Source: Certhia americana
Taxonomy: Eukaryota > Chordata > Aves > Passeriformes > Certhiidae
Assembly (NCBI GenBank): GCA_018697195.1
Contig: CM031870.1
Span: 8,687,380-8,751,379 of the forward strand
Direction: 5' to 3'
Length of the DNA stretch: 64,000 nt
Part shown: positions 1-13,985 of the stretch, in pieces
How positions within the stretch are numbered: position 1 is the first letter of the stretch
How the letters are laid out: the number at the start of each line of letters is the position of its first letter
Position numbers and translations under genes: made by a program
The notes under the pieces: generated by a model
What the model saw: the letters and a program-made list of their open reading frames with translations, nothing else
Told to the model about the DNA's origin: nothing
Database searches by the model: none

Positions 1-3000
1 TAATTCATGCACATAAGCATAAAACTTTGCAAGCACTTAAGAATAAAAATTCTGCAAAAAAAAAAGCTTAAGCTCTTACAGTACTGCTCCTCCTGTCCAT
101 CCATTTTTCCATTAAAGAAGGGAAACAACTTTATAATTTGATTAAAAAAACCCCATATTGTAGTCTGTTACATTAATCATTGTTTCTTTGTAAAGGTCCA
201 GGTAACTTGAGGGCATTTGTAGAGTTAAGTGATATACCGAAGAATAATATGAACATAACTCACAAAATAAGTTCTGCTAGAAATTGCAAATGCCAATATT
301 TACTTAGCTAACAAAACTTTATTGTGAGGTTCAGGATAGAGTTTTTACTCATGGGAGCTCAGAGTTGGAGGGATTCCAGGACACTTGGAGGGAGATGTGA
401 CAGAGCCATGTTGGAGTTGAAAGAAAGCTCAGAAGTGCAAACACACTGCAGAAAAATTCCTCTGCCACAGAATCCCTGTCTGATCAAAACTGTGAACCAG
501 CCTCTGACCACTGGCACACCATTTTTTGGGTGTTCCTAGTTCCTCTTTCATTCAGCTTAGGAAAACTGATAACATTTCTCCCCACCTGTGACACAAGGTA
601 ATTCCTCTAAAAATAATGTAAAATCCACAATAATTCCTAACTCAGGGACGTAATCCTCAGTGTCCAGCTGTGGGTGCTTTGATACTAAGATATATCTCTC
701 CAATATAAAATATACATTTCCGTATAAATTTTTGCTCTTACAAACTTTGCGAGTAGAGCAGGGCTTTTGTCTCAACCTGTACCACTATGGTAATTTCTAG
801 TCAGTTGCAGAATAGGTGGGGATGGCTCACTATTTCCTGGTCTGGTCAAGTATTTCTTAAGCATTTAGGAATTATTTAGCAGTGGTTTAAAAATTAAAAC
901 ATCTTTGCGTTTCCAGAATAGCAGATAACTGAGTGTAGTGTGCTACTTATAAGTAGGAATTGGAGCAGAGTGAAGTGGCTTCACTTCTGGAGGAGATCAG
1001 AATGTTCAGCAGTGGCTGGCAAGTGGGAGAATGGCACCAATGGGTTGTTCCATGATGGGAGGACCTGAGTCACAACACCCAGGTGACTGCAGCACTTTGT
1101 GTCCCCTGTGTTTTTATCTTCACAGTTTCCCTTACCCCTCTCTAGAGATTAGCAGTAATGGCTGGGAAGTTTGCAAAACTAACACGCTTTTCTCCTCTCC
1201 TGGTAGGAACAGAAAAGATTCACCAGGAGCAAAGGTCACTCACTAGGGTACTTGCTTTCAACCAGTAAGTGTTTCCACATCCTTTCATCTGAGTACATAA
1301 AACTCAAAAAAAAAAACCTCATTAAAAAAAAAAAGTACATAAAAAGACAGACTTAAGCAATTAAGCTTCGTTTCAGATATAGTTATGTGGTTCAGAAAGC
1401 AAGAGTTTTTCTGAAGGAGCTCATGCAGATTTGCCTAAGAACATGCCCACAGACTGTCAGACACAGGAGAATGCTCACAGTGCAGGTATTTCTGACACAG
1501 AACTTCCCTTTTGATATGTAGTAAAGGGAATTAGGCAAATAGATTGATTACAAAGACAACAAATTTAAGAAAAATCAATGAAGGAATAAAGAATAAAAAA
1601 TCTACCCTAGCAAGTTTATAAACTGCCTATTCCAAAAAGGATCAAACATTTGTATTCTTTTGAAGTCTGGTTTGGTTTAAGCATGTTGCCATCATACTGC
1701 CCCTCTGTAGTTTGTGAATAACTACACACCTAATATGCAGTTATCACTCTCCCCTTTTCAGACAACCAAGAGGGTTTTTGAGTATTTTTCAGAAAACGTA
1801 GAATATTTTCTAATGCTAAATCTTATTTAATACTGTGTTAGAAAAGAACAATACAAAGTTTGAACAGATATTTTCCTTTTCAGGACTTTTATATAAATTC
1901 TCTGTCCCCTCATAGTTCATCCTATTCCTAAAAGATAATGAATGAAATACTTAGATAAGGAAAAGAGAGGGAGTTATGCCAAGGGACAGAGACATTTAGT
2001 TATTCAGGTAGTGTAGCTGCCTCTCTCTGTGAAGGTGTTCACTTTAAGAAATTCTATGAAATCTCTAATAAGGATATTACATAAATGGCAATATTTACTG
2101 TGGCCAAAAAATGTCAAGCGCTGATATAAATGAGCAGCAATAAGGCAAGTTTCCATGTTTTTGGCCTGTGTCTTTCACATTTCTTTGGTATATATTTATC
2201 CCCTGAGATAGCTGTCCCACTCAGAGATATGTCAAGCCCCATGTAATGCTCTTCTGCTGTTTGTCAATTTATAAACAGATGTGAAGTTAACCTCAGTTTA
2301 CTGTGTCCCTTTATAGATCTGTAATTCCCCTTTTAGATGTTTTTTTTTTGCTTGCTACATCACACATACCTGTACGTATCAACTCTTGTCAAAGGAGTGA
2401 AAGGGCTGGATATACCACAGAGTTTTCTATAAAGAAATACTAGTTCTTTTTCGAGAGAATACAGATGAAGGATTTAATATACATATACATTTATAGGTAT
2501 TAACCACCTTTTGCAAAATGTTATTCTGTTTGGGCAGCAGCATTTCAAAGCTACAAGCAGCAGTAGAAAACAGGGTTATCTTCTTAAGAACTACATTTTT
2601 TTTTATCAGGTCATGATGCTGCACATAGATGCAGGACTCTCTTATCTTTCTAGCTACAAGGACTTAGTATTCCACATAAAACTTCTCCTCAGATGGACTA
2701 CTCAGAGATTCTATTCTACTATCATTAGAATAATTATCAACAAATTCAAATTTTAGATGGAATGTGGGTTTTACACAACATGTATTAATGGTTGGGGGAA
2801 AGTTTGGTCACACATTGGCATACCACATTTTATAACAACTGATCTTAGCTGAAGGGACATTGTGTTAGAAGACACCCATGGAATTCCAGAGAATATATAT
2901 TTTCAGTTTGGTTAAGACCAAGAGATGTATACAAGTAGAATGATGTGAGCCTAAGAGCCTTTCTCAATGAAAATAGTCATAGAACACCTCCTCAGTATAC

Positions 3001-6000
3001 CCACTAATCCTACGAAGAAAAATTAAAAATTCTTTTTGAGTACGTCTTTTTTGTCATTCTGCAATATTTCTGTTCATAGTATCAAGACTTAGGGTTGCTA
3101 TTTTTTCCTTTACTACGTCACCCGCTCAGAAGCTTGTTTTCAAGTTAACACTTGGCAGGAATGTACGCAAGCAATTCCTCTCGGGTGATATAAAGGATCC
3201 CAGCAGTGACAAAGAACCTGTTCAAGCTGTTACTGGAGAATTGACACCTAGATATGCCAAAAGGGAAGCAGCATGGTCCAGAACGGTTGTGGAAAAAGAA
3301 TTTGAAATCCTCTGGGCCTCTGCCTTTGCACTGAGCCCACTCTGTGTGAGCACCGAGCATGTTGTGTCAGGAGAGTCTGCACTGCCAGGAAAAGGAAAAT
3401 TTCACACCATTTATAACCAGCCATGATTGCAGCAAACCAAATCGTGCACTCTGGATCCTGGTTCATGTAAAGGAACTGTGAAAGTTAACTGACATACGCC
3501 TGATACACAGGATGGGAGGATTTGGCCCTGATAGCTTTGAACCTCAGGAACAGCAGGAACACAGAAAACAGCTCCATAAGCGAGTACTATTCAGAGGGCC
3601 TTTATAATATTGAAGAATGTTTCTTTCCTGTAATAATTCCTCAGGAGTTTTGTTTTTCAGTTTATGCAGTAGGCCTCTTTCTATCTCCTTCAAACCCCAA
3701 GGTTTTCCTGATCTTCTGCTGTGGGCCAGGCAGTGTAAAAAAAACCCAGACAAACTTTTTTGTGTTGCTTTAGGCACCAATGTATGTAAAACATAAGATC
3801 TACATTTTCCCCCCAAATGCCTTTCTGCTCTAAGACAAGGAATCCATTCCAACTCCATATCCAATGGCAGCAGTGATGGGGCAGTTAGGGCATTTACTGG
3901 ATTGGCACATCCATATACTCTCACTGTTTGCCTTCCTTTAAAGGAAAAGATATAAAAAATAAAATTTATAAAAATTAATTTGACCTGTATAGCAAATTTT
4001 AGTTGTTATGGGGGAACTTTTTCCAAGGAGCAAGTGATTTGTGCTGATGAATCTCATTTATTTGCTAATGAGATGTGCAATTCCTAATTACCATTTTGAA
4101 AATGTACCTCATGCCATTTAAAAGTATTCTAGTGTTTTCTAAGAGTGAGGCAGTTCCCCTGACCCTTGAAATGAGCTGGTTGAAGAAATCAAGACTTCAT
4201 GCTTTCTGGGGATAATCTAAATCACACAGAGCTGTATCAAAGTAACTCCTGGTCTAAGCAGGGAATGATTTTAATAGCATGAGGCTGAGAACTTTATTTC
4301 AGACTCCTGAGTAATTGCAACAAAAATAAAATCTCACTGACATGAGGCTGAGTAAAGGCAAAAGTGTATATGCTGACATTTACGTATTTTAAAATGGAAC
4401 AGACAGTTCAGAAATTGAATGCTTGTGCACAGCTGGCAAAGTATGCCCAAATAAATAATCAAAGAGAAGAAGAAAGAGAGGGGAAATTGAGGCACAGAGA
4501 AAGAGAGGAAGATTAAAAGTAAAATCACCAAATGGAAATACAGGGGCACTAATGTGGAATTCGCACAACCTTATAAAACATAACTAAAGGAGCTGGAAGT
4601 AGAAGCAAGCAAACAAAAATATAGTAATATTATTAAGTAATCTGACAGTAGTTATTAATTTGCTTATTGGTTAAGTGGGTTTGTATAGTAAATAAAATTT
4701 TATACATAAACAAATTGAAACATTTTGGCTTGGTAGTATAAGAAAAAGAGAGTAACACCTGTAATCTGAACTTGACATGTCCACTATACACTTCTTTCAA
4801 AGTGCCTTCTGTTCTGATGTGCCACTGTTGCTAAAAGAGCTTGCCCAAAAATGGCAGCAATCACAGGAGAAATGATAATAATTAATAGCACTGATGTAAC
4901 TACATGATGTCTATTTCTTTAGTAAGAACTAAAACGTCAGTAAGAACAAAGGCTTTAAAATAGCTGTTTAAAAAGGTTAAATAACTGGAATTAAGAGTGC
5001 TTAGAAAGAACTTCCGAGTGTGATTATAATGGTTAACTATACATGGCTTGAATGACTTCTTCATTTCCTGCATCACCCTCTGTGATGATTCAACCCTCTG
5101 TGCATGGAAACCTGTCTCCTGGAGACCTCCAGTTGGCTTTGGAGGTTACGATGGATAACCATCCAGAAACATTCCAGAACCTCAAGAGAGATTTTGGGAA
5201 GTCGAGATCAAGTATCAGCAGATTTGAAGTTATTTTGGGGATGAGGCCAAGATACCTGAAGGAATCTGTCTCTGAAATCACAGCTTCCTTTCAGCCTCTG
5301 GTATCATCATCATTATCATCCTGTCAGTCTTATGTGAGTTACTCCCGTAATAGAGGTCTAGAGCGCCCTATGAATCTTAGAGAAACAGAATTGCTGAGAA
5401 AGTTGTCTCCTCTAATTCACATTAGTCAAAGTCTGTCTGCCTACACAGTAAAATTAAGTAATGATATGTTCTTAAATTGTACAAAAGGAAAAAAAAAATC
5501 AAAGTTGTACTTGTGCATTCGGAGACGATAAATGTAGTAGATTGAAGTGAAAATATGTTTATCACTTTCTATTTGCCATTTTCTGGCTGTTCTCATACAT
5601 GTAACTTACCCTGATGGAACAAAGTCAGGTGCTTTTTCTCACAGCACACTTTTTCAAAACAAAGAACCCTTCCAGAGGGCTAAGTAGGAGTTAAACTATG
5701 CTGAGAATAGAGCCTTGTAAATTATAGCTATTGTATGATATTAAATCCCAATTACTAGGGTAAGCTGATTCCTACCACATATGTATTAAGGTTAATTTAC
5801 AAAGTATATTGTTGGAATTATTGAACATTTTTAAAAATGGAACAGCTACGATTATTAGTAAATGATCCTGACAACAAAGAAATCCCTCCTGTTCTTCACT
5901 AAGACCATGAAGTTGATTAAATCCTTCCAAGGAGACTGGGACTCTTCTGGCAGAGACAGCAGTAGTGTTTTTCAGCTCTCTTGCACTGGCACAGAAGGGT

Positions 6001-9000
6001 CTCAGTTGTACAGGGATGCTGCACAGTGGCAGAGCGGCAATTTTCCTGTACAGAGTGTGGAAAGGTCTCTTCCCCCTCTCTGGCAGTTACTTCTGCCTTC
6101 ATTTGGTAATATTTTGTTGCCTTCAGAAGTTCATATTTCTTCAACATGGGAGGCCAGCCTGAAGGAAATTCCTCTAGAAGTTAACTGACAAGTTAGGGCT
6201 TAGGAAATTCCAATGTCAAGGATAGAAACTTATATCCAAATCCATTGTCAGAGCAGATTTTTAGTATTAATTAAATTTAAACATGATGATGTGAGGATAC
6301 AGATGACTCTGCCATTTTGTCATTTATAAGCAACTCCCATTACCTACCATAGCTGTTCACAAGAAAACACAATTTCAGGGAGCTATTTTTTTATTTTCTC
6401 TTTCATTTTCTTCTTCTTTTTTTTGTTATGACCTTTAAAAATATTATTTATGTGGTTTTAATTTGCTCCTTCATGAGTTTTTCTCTCATTTGCTTTTCTT
6501 TCCTTCCTACATCCTTCTCAATTTCTACAAAACGTTATCAGTGGGTGCATTCCTCTCATTTTTTGTTGGCCTTCCTTGAAACATATTTTCCTAACATTTG
6601 GTTTTCTATTAGCCTATGTCCCTGAAAACACCAGCTACATGATTAATCAGCTACTGATCTTTTTCTCCTGATCCCTTTACTATAATATTTGGAAGACTGT
6701 TCTCTGCTGCCCTGGTGACTCCTCTACAGCTTGGAGCTGGCAACTCTAGTTGTTTTTTCAAGAGTAATTCATCTCCTTGCTTTCTATGCACAGTTACTAA
6801 CAAATTAATCATAACCCTACCTCTGAATTCAGGAGTGGCCTGGGATGGCGGGCAACACTATTTCAACTTGTATCAAAAAGAGACATGCAAAAAAGAGACT
6901 GAGCTGCTCCCTCATTTTGAGTATGAAAGGAAAGAGCTATTTATTTAAGTCTACAACTTCCTGGAAATCCAACATATACTTAATAGAAATACCACAATTT
7001 CTTTGGTGTAGTAATACCTAAATTTACCACTACAGTTTTGGATGGCCTGGGCAGAAAAATGTATCCCTGGGATGAAAGCTTGGTTATGATAAGTACGTTA
7101 AACAACAGATTATAAACATCAGTACATTTAGGGAGCATGTAGTCCACCTGCACATATGAAAAATAATTATATTTTAGATGGGATGATTACTTTAGGTAAC
7201 AGAATATGTTTCCTTTTTGTCATCAGTCAAGACAAAGTTACAGGGAACTTATTTCACTATAATATTAATATTCTAGCATTAAGAAACCATTAAAAAAACA
7301 CATTTCTCTGAGGTATTAATTACAGAGGCTTTAATTTATGCTCTTAACTCTTTTATATCTTTTTTTTTGTAATGGTTGTTCTGCAAAGAGCTGAATGTTT
7401 TCAATTCTGCGTATAAAAATCTCCAATTAAGTGGAGACAGAAACTAAATTTCAAAAAAAATAAAAAAAGAAATAAAAAGGTATTTTTCAGCAGCCTTTAT
7501 AAAATCCTTCTTCAAATATACAGCCTGTGAGACAAATAAATGCAATTCTTCCCTGCCTCCTGTCAGGTATTTGTAAGGGCAGAAAATATGATCTCTTACA
7601 AACTTAGAAGACTTTTGCTCTTTAGAGGCATTCCAGTTCCCCATCATGGAAAAGCTGCATTTGACTTCTTGCCATAAGATCCACTGGAGATGGGCAGCCA
7701 GGCAGGGCTGGAAGAACAAGCTAGTAGCCCCAGAAGGTTGGGCAGCCTCTGCTGCTGTGCAAAAACCCTGCTGTCCCTTCACACCAGTGCCAAGCTGTGG
7801 CAGTGCTACATGGATGTGCTACATCCTTTCTCTTCTCTCATTGCTTTCAGAGAGCTCTGGAGGGAAGAAATTGAACAGAATGTAGCTACACCTCACTGCA
7901 ACAGGCATAATACTTGTTACTGTGCCTGTGCCCCCAACAAAATCACTCTCACACTCATGTTCTGGTGCATGGCAGTTGAACACAGAGCCCAGCTGGCTAC
8001 CTTCGCAGTCAGTCTCTGCAGCAGTGAACAACTTTCCCCAGCAGAATGAATCACCCTCCCAATGCTTTGTGCCAGCCGTGAGCGCTTCTGAGCCTCTGAC
8101 TGTGCTCCTGCCACTGCTGACCTCAGCAGTGCTGGAACACAAGGACCTGGGTGGCTCTGGAGCCACGCAGCCCAGGGCTCAGAGAACCTGAAAATCCCTC
8201 CATCTGCTCCCAGAACTCTGGTTGTGGGGTGTGGAGTTCTGCCAAAATGCAACACAAAACCTTATGGGCTGCCCTGAGCACGAGGACTGAGGTCACATGC
8301 AGCTGTCGATCCAAACAGCGATACTGCAAAGTGCACATGAGCCCATGTCTGAACAGGGCTCCTGTAGGCCTGGGGAGGAAAATGTTGCTCTGGCTTAGGG
8401 CATGCCAGGCAAAATATACTGGGAACTTTTAACTAATGTATAAATAAATCCCATTTGCCATAGACACTACCTGTTTGCTCCATTCACAAGAGAGAATTTC
8501 ACCCCTGCTACAAAACCTTTGGTGCATTTTTAGACTAAGGAACAGGAGAAGTGAGAGGAACTTTGATTGATCCACCTACAAAGTGCAGCATTTTAGAGTC
8601 AGTGCCACTCCTCTGCCTTAGCATGACCCATCTCTGAGTGTAACAGCAAGTTTCAGAATAGCAGGTTTCTGAGGAGTGGGTTTAAGAGCAGCACATTTCA
8701 AAGCAACTACCTGCAAGATGTGCAAGTCTGGCTGTGAACAACCACCACAGTGTGGCCACCACAAAAGGAGCACTACATTAGCTCCAGAAATGTAATGAAG
8801 TTTAATGGTCAAATTATGCCTTTGCCTTTAAAGAAACACAAACAGGATTTTTGCACTTTCTCACCTACATAAACGTTTTTAGAAAAGAACTGGTAATAAA
8901 TAGACCTAGAAAATTAGTTCTAGAAATCCAGTTCTGTTCAGAAAGTCAGTTCCTATTTTAAAATTATCTTCATGACAATTTTTTCCCACTGATTATTGTC

Positions 9001-11672
9001 ATTATTTCTTTCGAAAAATATCAGGGTCCTTACATGTCCTTTCACACATTTTCAGTAAAATTTGATTTGAAATATTCGGTTTCTTTCATATTAATCTTTG
9101 TCATTCTCTGCTTGGAGGAGGCCTGGCTGGTCTGAGTGCTTACATTATCAGACAGTCTGTCACTCCTCATGTTTCCTTCCTCTGTCAGAATTTAATATAT
9201 TTTGTCCTGCTAGCTGCTATGAGCAGGAGTTCAATTTGATTCGAAAGGAATCCAAATGGGTGAGCAAGTGGCATTACATAATGACCAGCTACAGCTGGAG
9301 TCTGGGTTGCTGTTGTTACTGAGCTCTCTAGGTCGTAAATGTTTGCTCATTATGTCTCAGACCCTGATTGTGCAGCAGCACTCTGCACTGCTGCTGCCTA
9401 TCGGTACATGGATCAAAGGCACCGTGATTCCTCCTGGATCTATGGAATATGCATGTGAGCAGCATACTGGATACTTCCTCCACTTCACCCACCCTTCACT
9501 GTGGGATTCCTGCAAATGATACAGGGTCTGCTTTTCAGTGTGTAAGCCGTAATAATTGCCAAGTTTACTTTCCATTATCATCCTAATTATCTCAGTCACA
9601 TACATAGTTTTGTCAAGCAGCTTTTGTTTGTGAAGAAATAGATGTGATCAGACAGCTGACAACTATGGGAGACAGCATAAGACCAAACTTGGTGCTTGTG
9701 AAAAATCAAAACAAAGCCTCTGCTCATGAAACAGATCAAGCACATCCTCCTGCTTGTTTGTGAGAGCTGAATTAGAGACATTTTTCAAAGGGTTCATTCC
9801 TATATAAAGGATAAACTTAAAGATCAGCAGACTACTGAGTTGTTTTCTATTTAAACATTGATTGCTGAAGGATGCTTTTCTAGTGTAATTAGATTTTCAA
9901 GAGATTTTGCAACTTAGTTTATATGTTTTGGGATTTTTTTGTTTGTTCATTTTGTTTGTTATTGTGGGTTTTTTTTCTCTTTTTTTGCTTATGCATTTTC
10001 CAGTTTTGCACTTTGGTTTGTTATGGAGATAATAGTTTCAGGACTGAGAAATCCTGGATACATATTATTGCTCATTAACAACTGACTATGCTTCCTTTTA
10101 TTTTTTGTTTCTACCACAAGAAATCATTAATATAGGTACAACCTAGAGCAATAAATAAGGGGAGAGGATTATGCTTTGTGCCTGAAAGTGTTTTGAAATT
10201 TCAGAATTTGGTTTGTTTCTGGTTTGGATGAAAATTAAGTATTTTAACAGTCCCTGCAAAAGGCCAGTCCAGCACTGGCTGTCCTGCATCTTATGGACAC
10301 AGCTGTGGAGCTGGCCAGCCAAGTCCTGAGGAGCTGCAGACTGGAAAGCCAAATTCCCAGTTCCATATGGGTGCCCTGCACAGCAGCCAGGAGCTAGAGC
10401 CATCTCCCCAGCAGCTCCTTAGATGTGTGGCAGAGGCTGAGGGAGCTTGAAAGCAGCTCTAAGCACTGGGCAGGGAGCAGAGGTGCTAGGCTGAGTAGCT
10501 GCCAGAGCTGGATAGAACCTCCAAACCCTGGCCATTCTTCATTAGCCTTTGGTTAATTCCACGCTGAGCCTGGGTGCTGCTTTGATCTGTGCAAATCATC
10601 ACTCTCCACTCAAAGCACTTCTGACCAGCTTTAACTGAGGCTCCAAATCACAGATTCCATGAAAGCTGGATGTCTGTCTCTATCAGGTTCCTTTGCAAAT
10701 CCACTCTTCCGAGAGCAGCCCAGTATGCAGGCCTGATGTCATGGGCTTTAATACGTTCAGGATTAGAGCTCAGTGAATTTCACAATAACAAACAAAACAG
10801 CATTCTTTGAGACTTGTGAAGCAGTCTGTTTCTGAAGACTTGGGAAGAGAGAAAAGCGTTATATTTACATAAATTTACAATATTTTAATTTTTAGGCCTC
10901 ATTTCACTCTTCTAAAAGAAGAAAAAATATTTATAATTCTATGCTATTTAAGAGTGGGGAAAAAACACATTAATAATAAATGATTTTAATGCCAGGAGCA
11001 ATTATAATTTAATTGCCCACAGACATTTATTTCTGCTTATTTTTCCTCTTACCGATAATACCATACGAAAAAATGAACTTACAATTAAATTTGATATGAT
11101 TGTACATAGCTAGAATTAAGACCCAATATTTTTCTTTCATGAGGCTTATGATACTTGTAGTTAGTTGGCATTCAAGAGGCTGTTCTAGTTGTCCTTTGTT
11201 TTGAAAGCAGAACTATTAATTCAAAACTCATTAGAGTTAAGTCATGGGCCTTAGGTTTTACCACAGAACTTCAGGTCTCTGCACAGATACTTTTAGCTTA
11301 AAGTATTTTGGGGAATAAAAATGAATTCATAATTAAACAAAACATAAATTCTAGTTCTTTGTATTTTCTCTGAATTATTACATTTTAACACTTCTGGTGC
11401 TTTTAAAAAAAAAAAAATTTACATCCCAAATTCAGATGACTTTTTCTTGAGAAGGTGGCTTACTTTCCTAAGCAACCAGTTGTATTGCCTTAATTCTTTT
11501 ACAGGCTGCGTATTTTTAATTTTACTTGGTGGTGGTGTTTGTTCTTTAATTCTTTCAATGATTATTACATTCCACTCTAAAAATAGAGATTTCCTGTGAA
11601 GGGACACATATACAATCATTGGCTACAAAATATCAACACTTTTATGCTCATTTAGTCTTAAACAGCTATAAG
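1..11672 (+). other. Upstream SHISA9 intron, part 1
   Basis: AT-rich sequence assigned to a SHISA9 intron because the next exon needs an upstream partner and none of the earlier SHISA9 exons was found here. No ectodomain, membrane-helix or linker coding sequence was recognised. The longest frame (5052-5531, 159 codons) has no recognisable motif. Two patches are visibly GC-richer than their surroundings, 7690-8340 and 10240-10520; they carry open frames on both strands that I attribute to composition. T-rich stretches occur near 6385-6425 and 9940-9990. The alternative, that this is intergenic DNA before a distant exon of another transcript, cannot be excluded. Confidence 0.5.
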
Positions 11673-12477
11673 TGTAGGAGTGGGTGTCTATCCTGGCTCA
11701 CACGGAGCTGCTGCTGATGTACAATAATAACTCAAATATTGGTGTAAATGTCCAATATCACAGATAGAACCGAGCCTGGCTTTCCTGGCCTTGCTGGCTG
11801 AGCCAATTAGCAGCAGCTGTGGTGTCAACCACACAGACACCTATGACCCACCATGGCACTGAGGACAAGTCCAGACCTGTTGGAGCTTTTAGGTTTCTCT
11901 TCCATGGAGCAGTTTTAAGGCGAGGTGAAGGAAGGAATTAATCTCTGCTAGAGGGTTCAATCCAAGGCTTTTATTCCGGCATGCAAGCCTCTGAATGTTA
12001 TAAATCCTCTAACAGAATTAATCAGAATAGTAGCCATAATCTGTAGAGGCTACAGTAGCTGCTATTACTGCTGATGGAACTGCAGATGGAACTCTGATGG
12101 AATCATGATGTAACTCTCTAGACCTCGTGGTCCCTGTCCCTTTTTACCTGGGGGAAGGGGAGGTGGGGAGGAGGGGAAAGCCACCAACCAGGTATGGGAG
12201 GGGGATTTCCAAGGAGAAAGGACACCTGGAATGCCCAATGCCCTAAAGGGTACAGAGTATCTTTTAAATCTGCCAACCACTCCACGGCCTTTTGGGATTC
12301 CAGGGTTGATAGACAACCTATCAGGGGTTAAGGTGGGGAAAGGAAGGCTGATTGACACATCAGGGGGGAAATCTCTAGGGGAGGGACCAGGACTTCCAGG
12401 TAAAGCCATGAAATTGCACCACTACACTCAAACTTTAGACCTTTAGCACATCTCTCTCCATTCTGTTCCTGGAAACA
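11673..12477 (-). mobile_element. Probable solo LTR of an endogenous retrovirus
   Basis: The block differs in composition from its surroundings and reads like a long terminal repeat on the minus strand. Read that way it starts 'tgtttccaggaacag', has a GC- and purine/pyrimidine-biased U3-like part (about 12100-12450), a TATA-like 'atttataac' near 12000, and AATAAA at 11975-11970 followed by 'agccttgg'. It would end '...ctcctaca', giving the usual TG...CA ends and about 805 bases. No primer-binding site, polypurine tract or retroviral gene fragment flanks it, so a recombined solo LTR is the best reading. I could not find a convincing target-site duplication, so the ends are uncertain. It has no coding content. 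Confidence 0.4.
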
Positions 12478-13554
12478 ATACACCAATAGCACAGAGGAGT
12501 GATAGAATGATTTAGGTTATTAAGAAGTGCTGTTTCTTATGGCTGTGTGCATCTGTGTAGTTCTGTGCTGTTGATATTAGCTCTTTGCTGTTGATAATGC
12601 TTAGCTGAATTCCCCCTAAAAATAGGTATGAATGAAAGCTATTTGGAGGGGGATATCTTAAAATTTCATAACATGTTTTCCAATGCCTCATGCAAATCTT
12701 GGCTATTTCCCTGCATAATCAGCTTGCGTGGTTGAAGGTTGAATTGCAAAGGCCTGATTCCTGAAAACAGCTGTTCCTGTAAACCATATTGCTGGAACCT
12801 GGGGTTTTCTCCAAACCACCCATTAAAAAAAAAAAATAAAAAAAATATCCACCATGAGGGACTAGTCTGAGGATATATGGATTTTAGCCACAAAAAGACT
12901 AAGGTACCTGCAAAGTAATATTGTGTAGGACGGCTTTAGATGTTTAATGTTGTGCTCAAGCACCTTTATCAGATGGGTCCCATATGGAAAATAAAATTAT
13001 ACAGGGTAAAGCCTGCACTTGTGTCTTCTTGCCCTCAATTGGTCTCAGAGTCCACATGAGCGAGGTGTCTAAAGGCACAAGGTGATTATGTGTAGTACGT
13101 GGTCCAGCTGGTAACAGGCTGGTTTTTCTTTGGAAGCACTAGGGTTGCTTCCATACACAGCTGTCTTGCTGAGATATCTGAGTGCAGAGACTCTTCTCAC
13201 TTGAATGTGCTCCTGTACTGAGCTGGGATTTTACAGGTTCAGATTTAAAATACAAAGCAATGCTTTTCTCCCTCCTTTTACATTGTTTGTGTTATTGTTT
13301 CACACACAATATGACATCAGAGGCTGAGAGATGTGGTTCCTCAGGCAAACTGGTATAAAATGCAGAAAAAGTCAGCAACCTACTGTTGGAGGAATAGGTC
13401 ATTCATTCCAAACCACAGTACCTGTATACACCTTTGGTCCCCAGAAAAGCCTCTTATTTTAATACCCTGAAGCATAGAACATGTAGTTTACTTACAGAGG
13501 AAAATTACTTCAGAAAAAACAAATTTTAAATCAGTCTCTTTCTCATCTTCTGGT
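12478..13554. other. Intronic DNA between LTR and CR1
   Basis: AT-rich, with an A-rich run at about 12824-12845 ('aaaaaaaaaaataaaaaaaa'). No gene, RNA or further repeat was recognised. Confidence 0.5.
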
Positions 13555-13985
13555 ATAAAATAATAGAACAGAATAGACTGTTCCAGTTAGAAGTGCAGTG
13601 ATCACTGCACTGCCTGAAGAAGTTAAAGCAGGTTAAAGCTTTGTCCACATGCCCTTAAACACTGACACACCTGGGGCATTAACTCCCCCTCTAAGGAGCC
13701 TGTTCCAGTGTCTGACCACTCTGTTGGTAAAGAAACACTTCCTAATGACTTGCCTAAACTGCCATGGTGCACTGCTCAACCTTTCCCACACATCCTGTCA
13801 CTGGATACCAGGGAGAAGGGATGAGCACCTCCTGCTCCATGTAGCCTCATCAGGATCCTCCCTCAGCCTTCTCTTCACCAAAGTAGACCCCCCTCGAGTC
13901 CTTATCTGTTTTCACAGGACACCCTCAGCCCTTTGGCAGCTTTTTTGCCCTCCTCTGGGCACGGGCACCTTTAAGCAGAGCTGTC
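13555..13985 (-). mobile_element. CR1 LINE 3' fragment, antisense
   Basis: On the minus strand this matches the 3' part of an avian CR1 retrotransposon. The left edge ('aatagaacagaatagactg') is the reversed degenerate 'attctatg' tail. The body contains the familiar antisense blocks 'cctgttccagtgtctgacca', 'aagaaacacttcctaatga', 'cctgtcactggataccaggg', 'ctcccctcagcctt'-like 'cctcagccttctcttcacca' and 'tttgccctcctctgggcacg'. It is 5'-truncated, as most CR1 copies are. The frame at 13649-13990 is a by-product and not a gene. Divergence is moderate, with a perfect 18-bp palindrome inside at 13593-13610. Confidence 0.85.

Noticed and set aside
5052..5531. 159-codon frame on the + strand
   Set aside because: Longest frame in the window, but no recognisable domain, no splice context and a serine run made by an ATC repeat. 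Chance is sufficient.
7690..8432. Cluster of overlapping frames in a GC-richer patch
   Set aside because: Open on both strands and in several frames, which is what higher GC content produces. No protein recognised.
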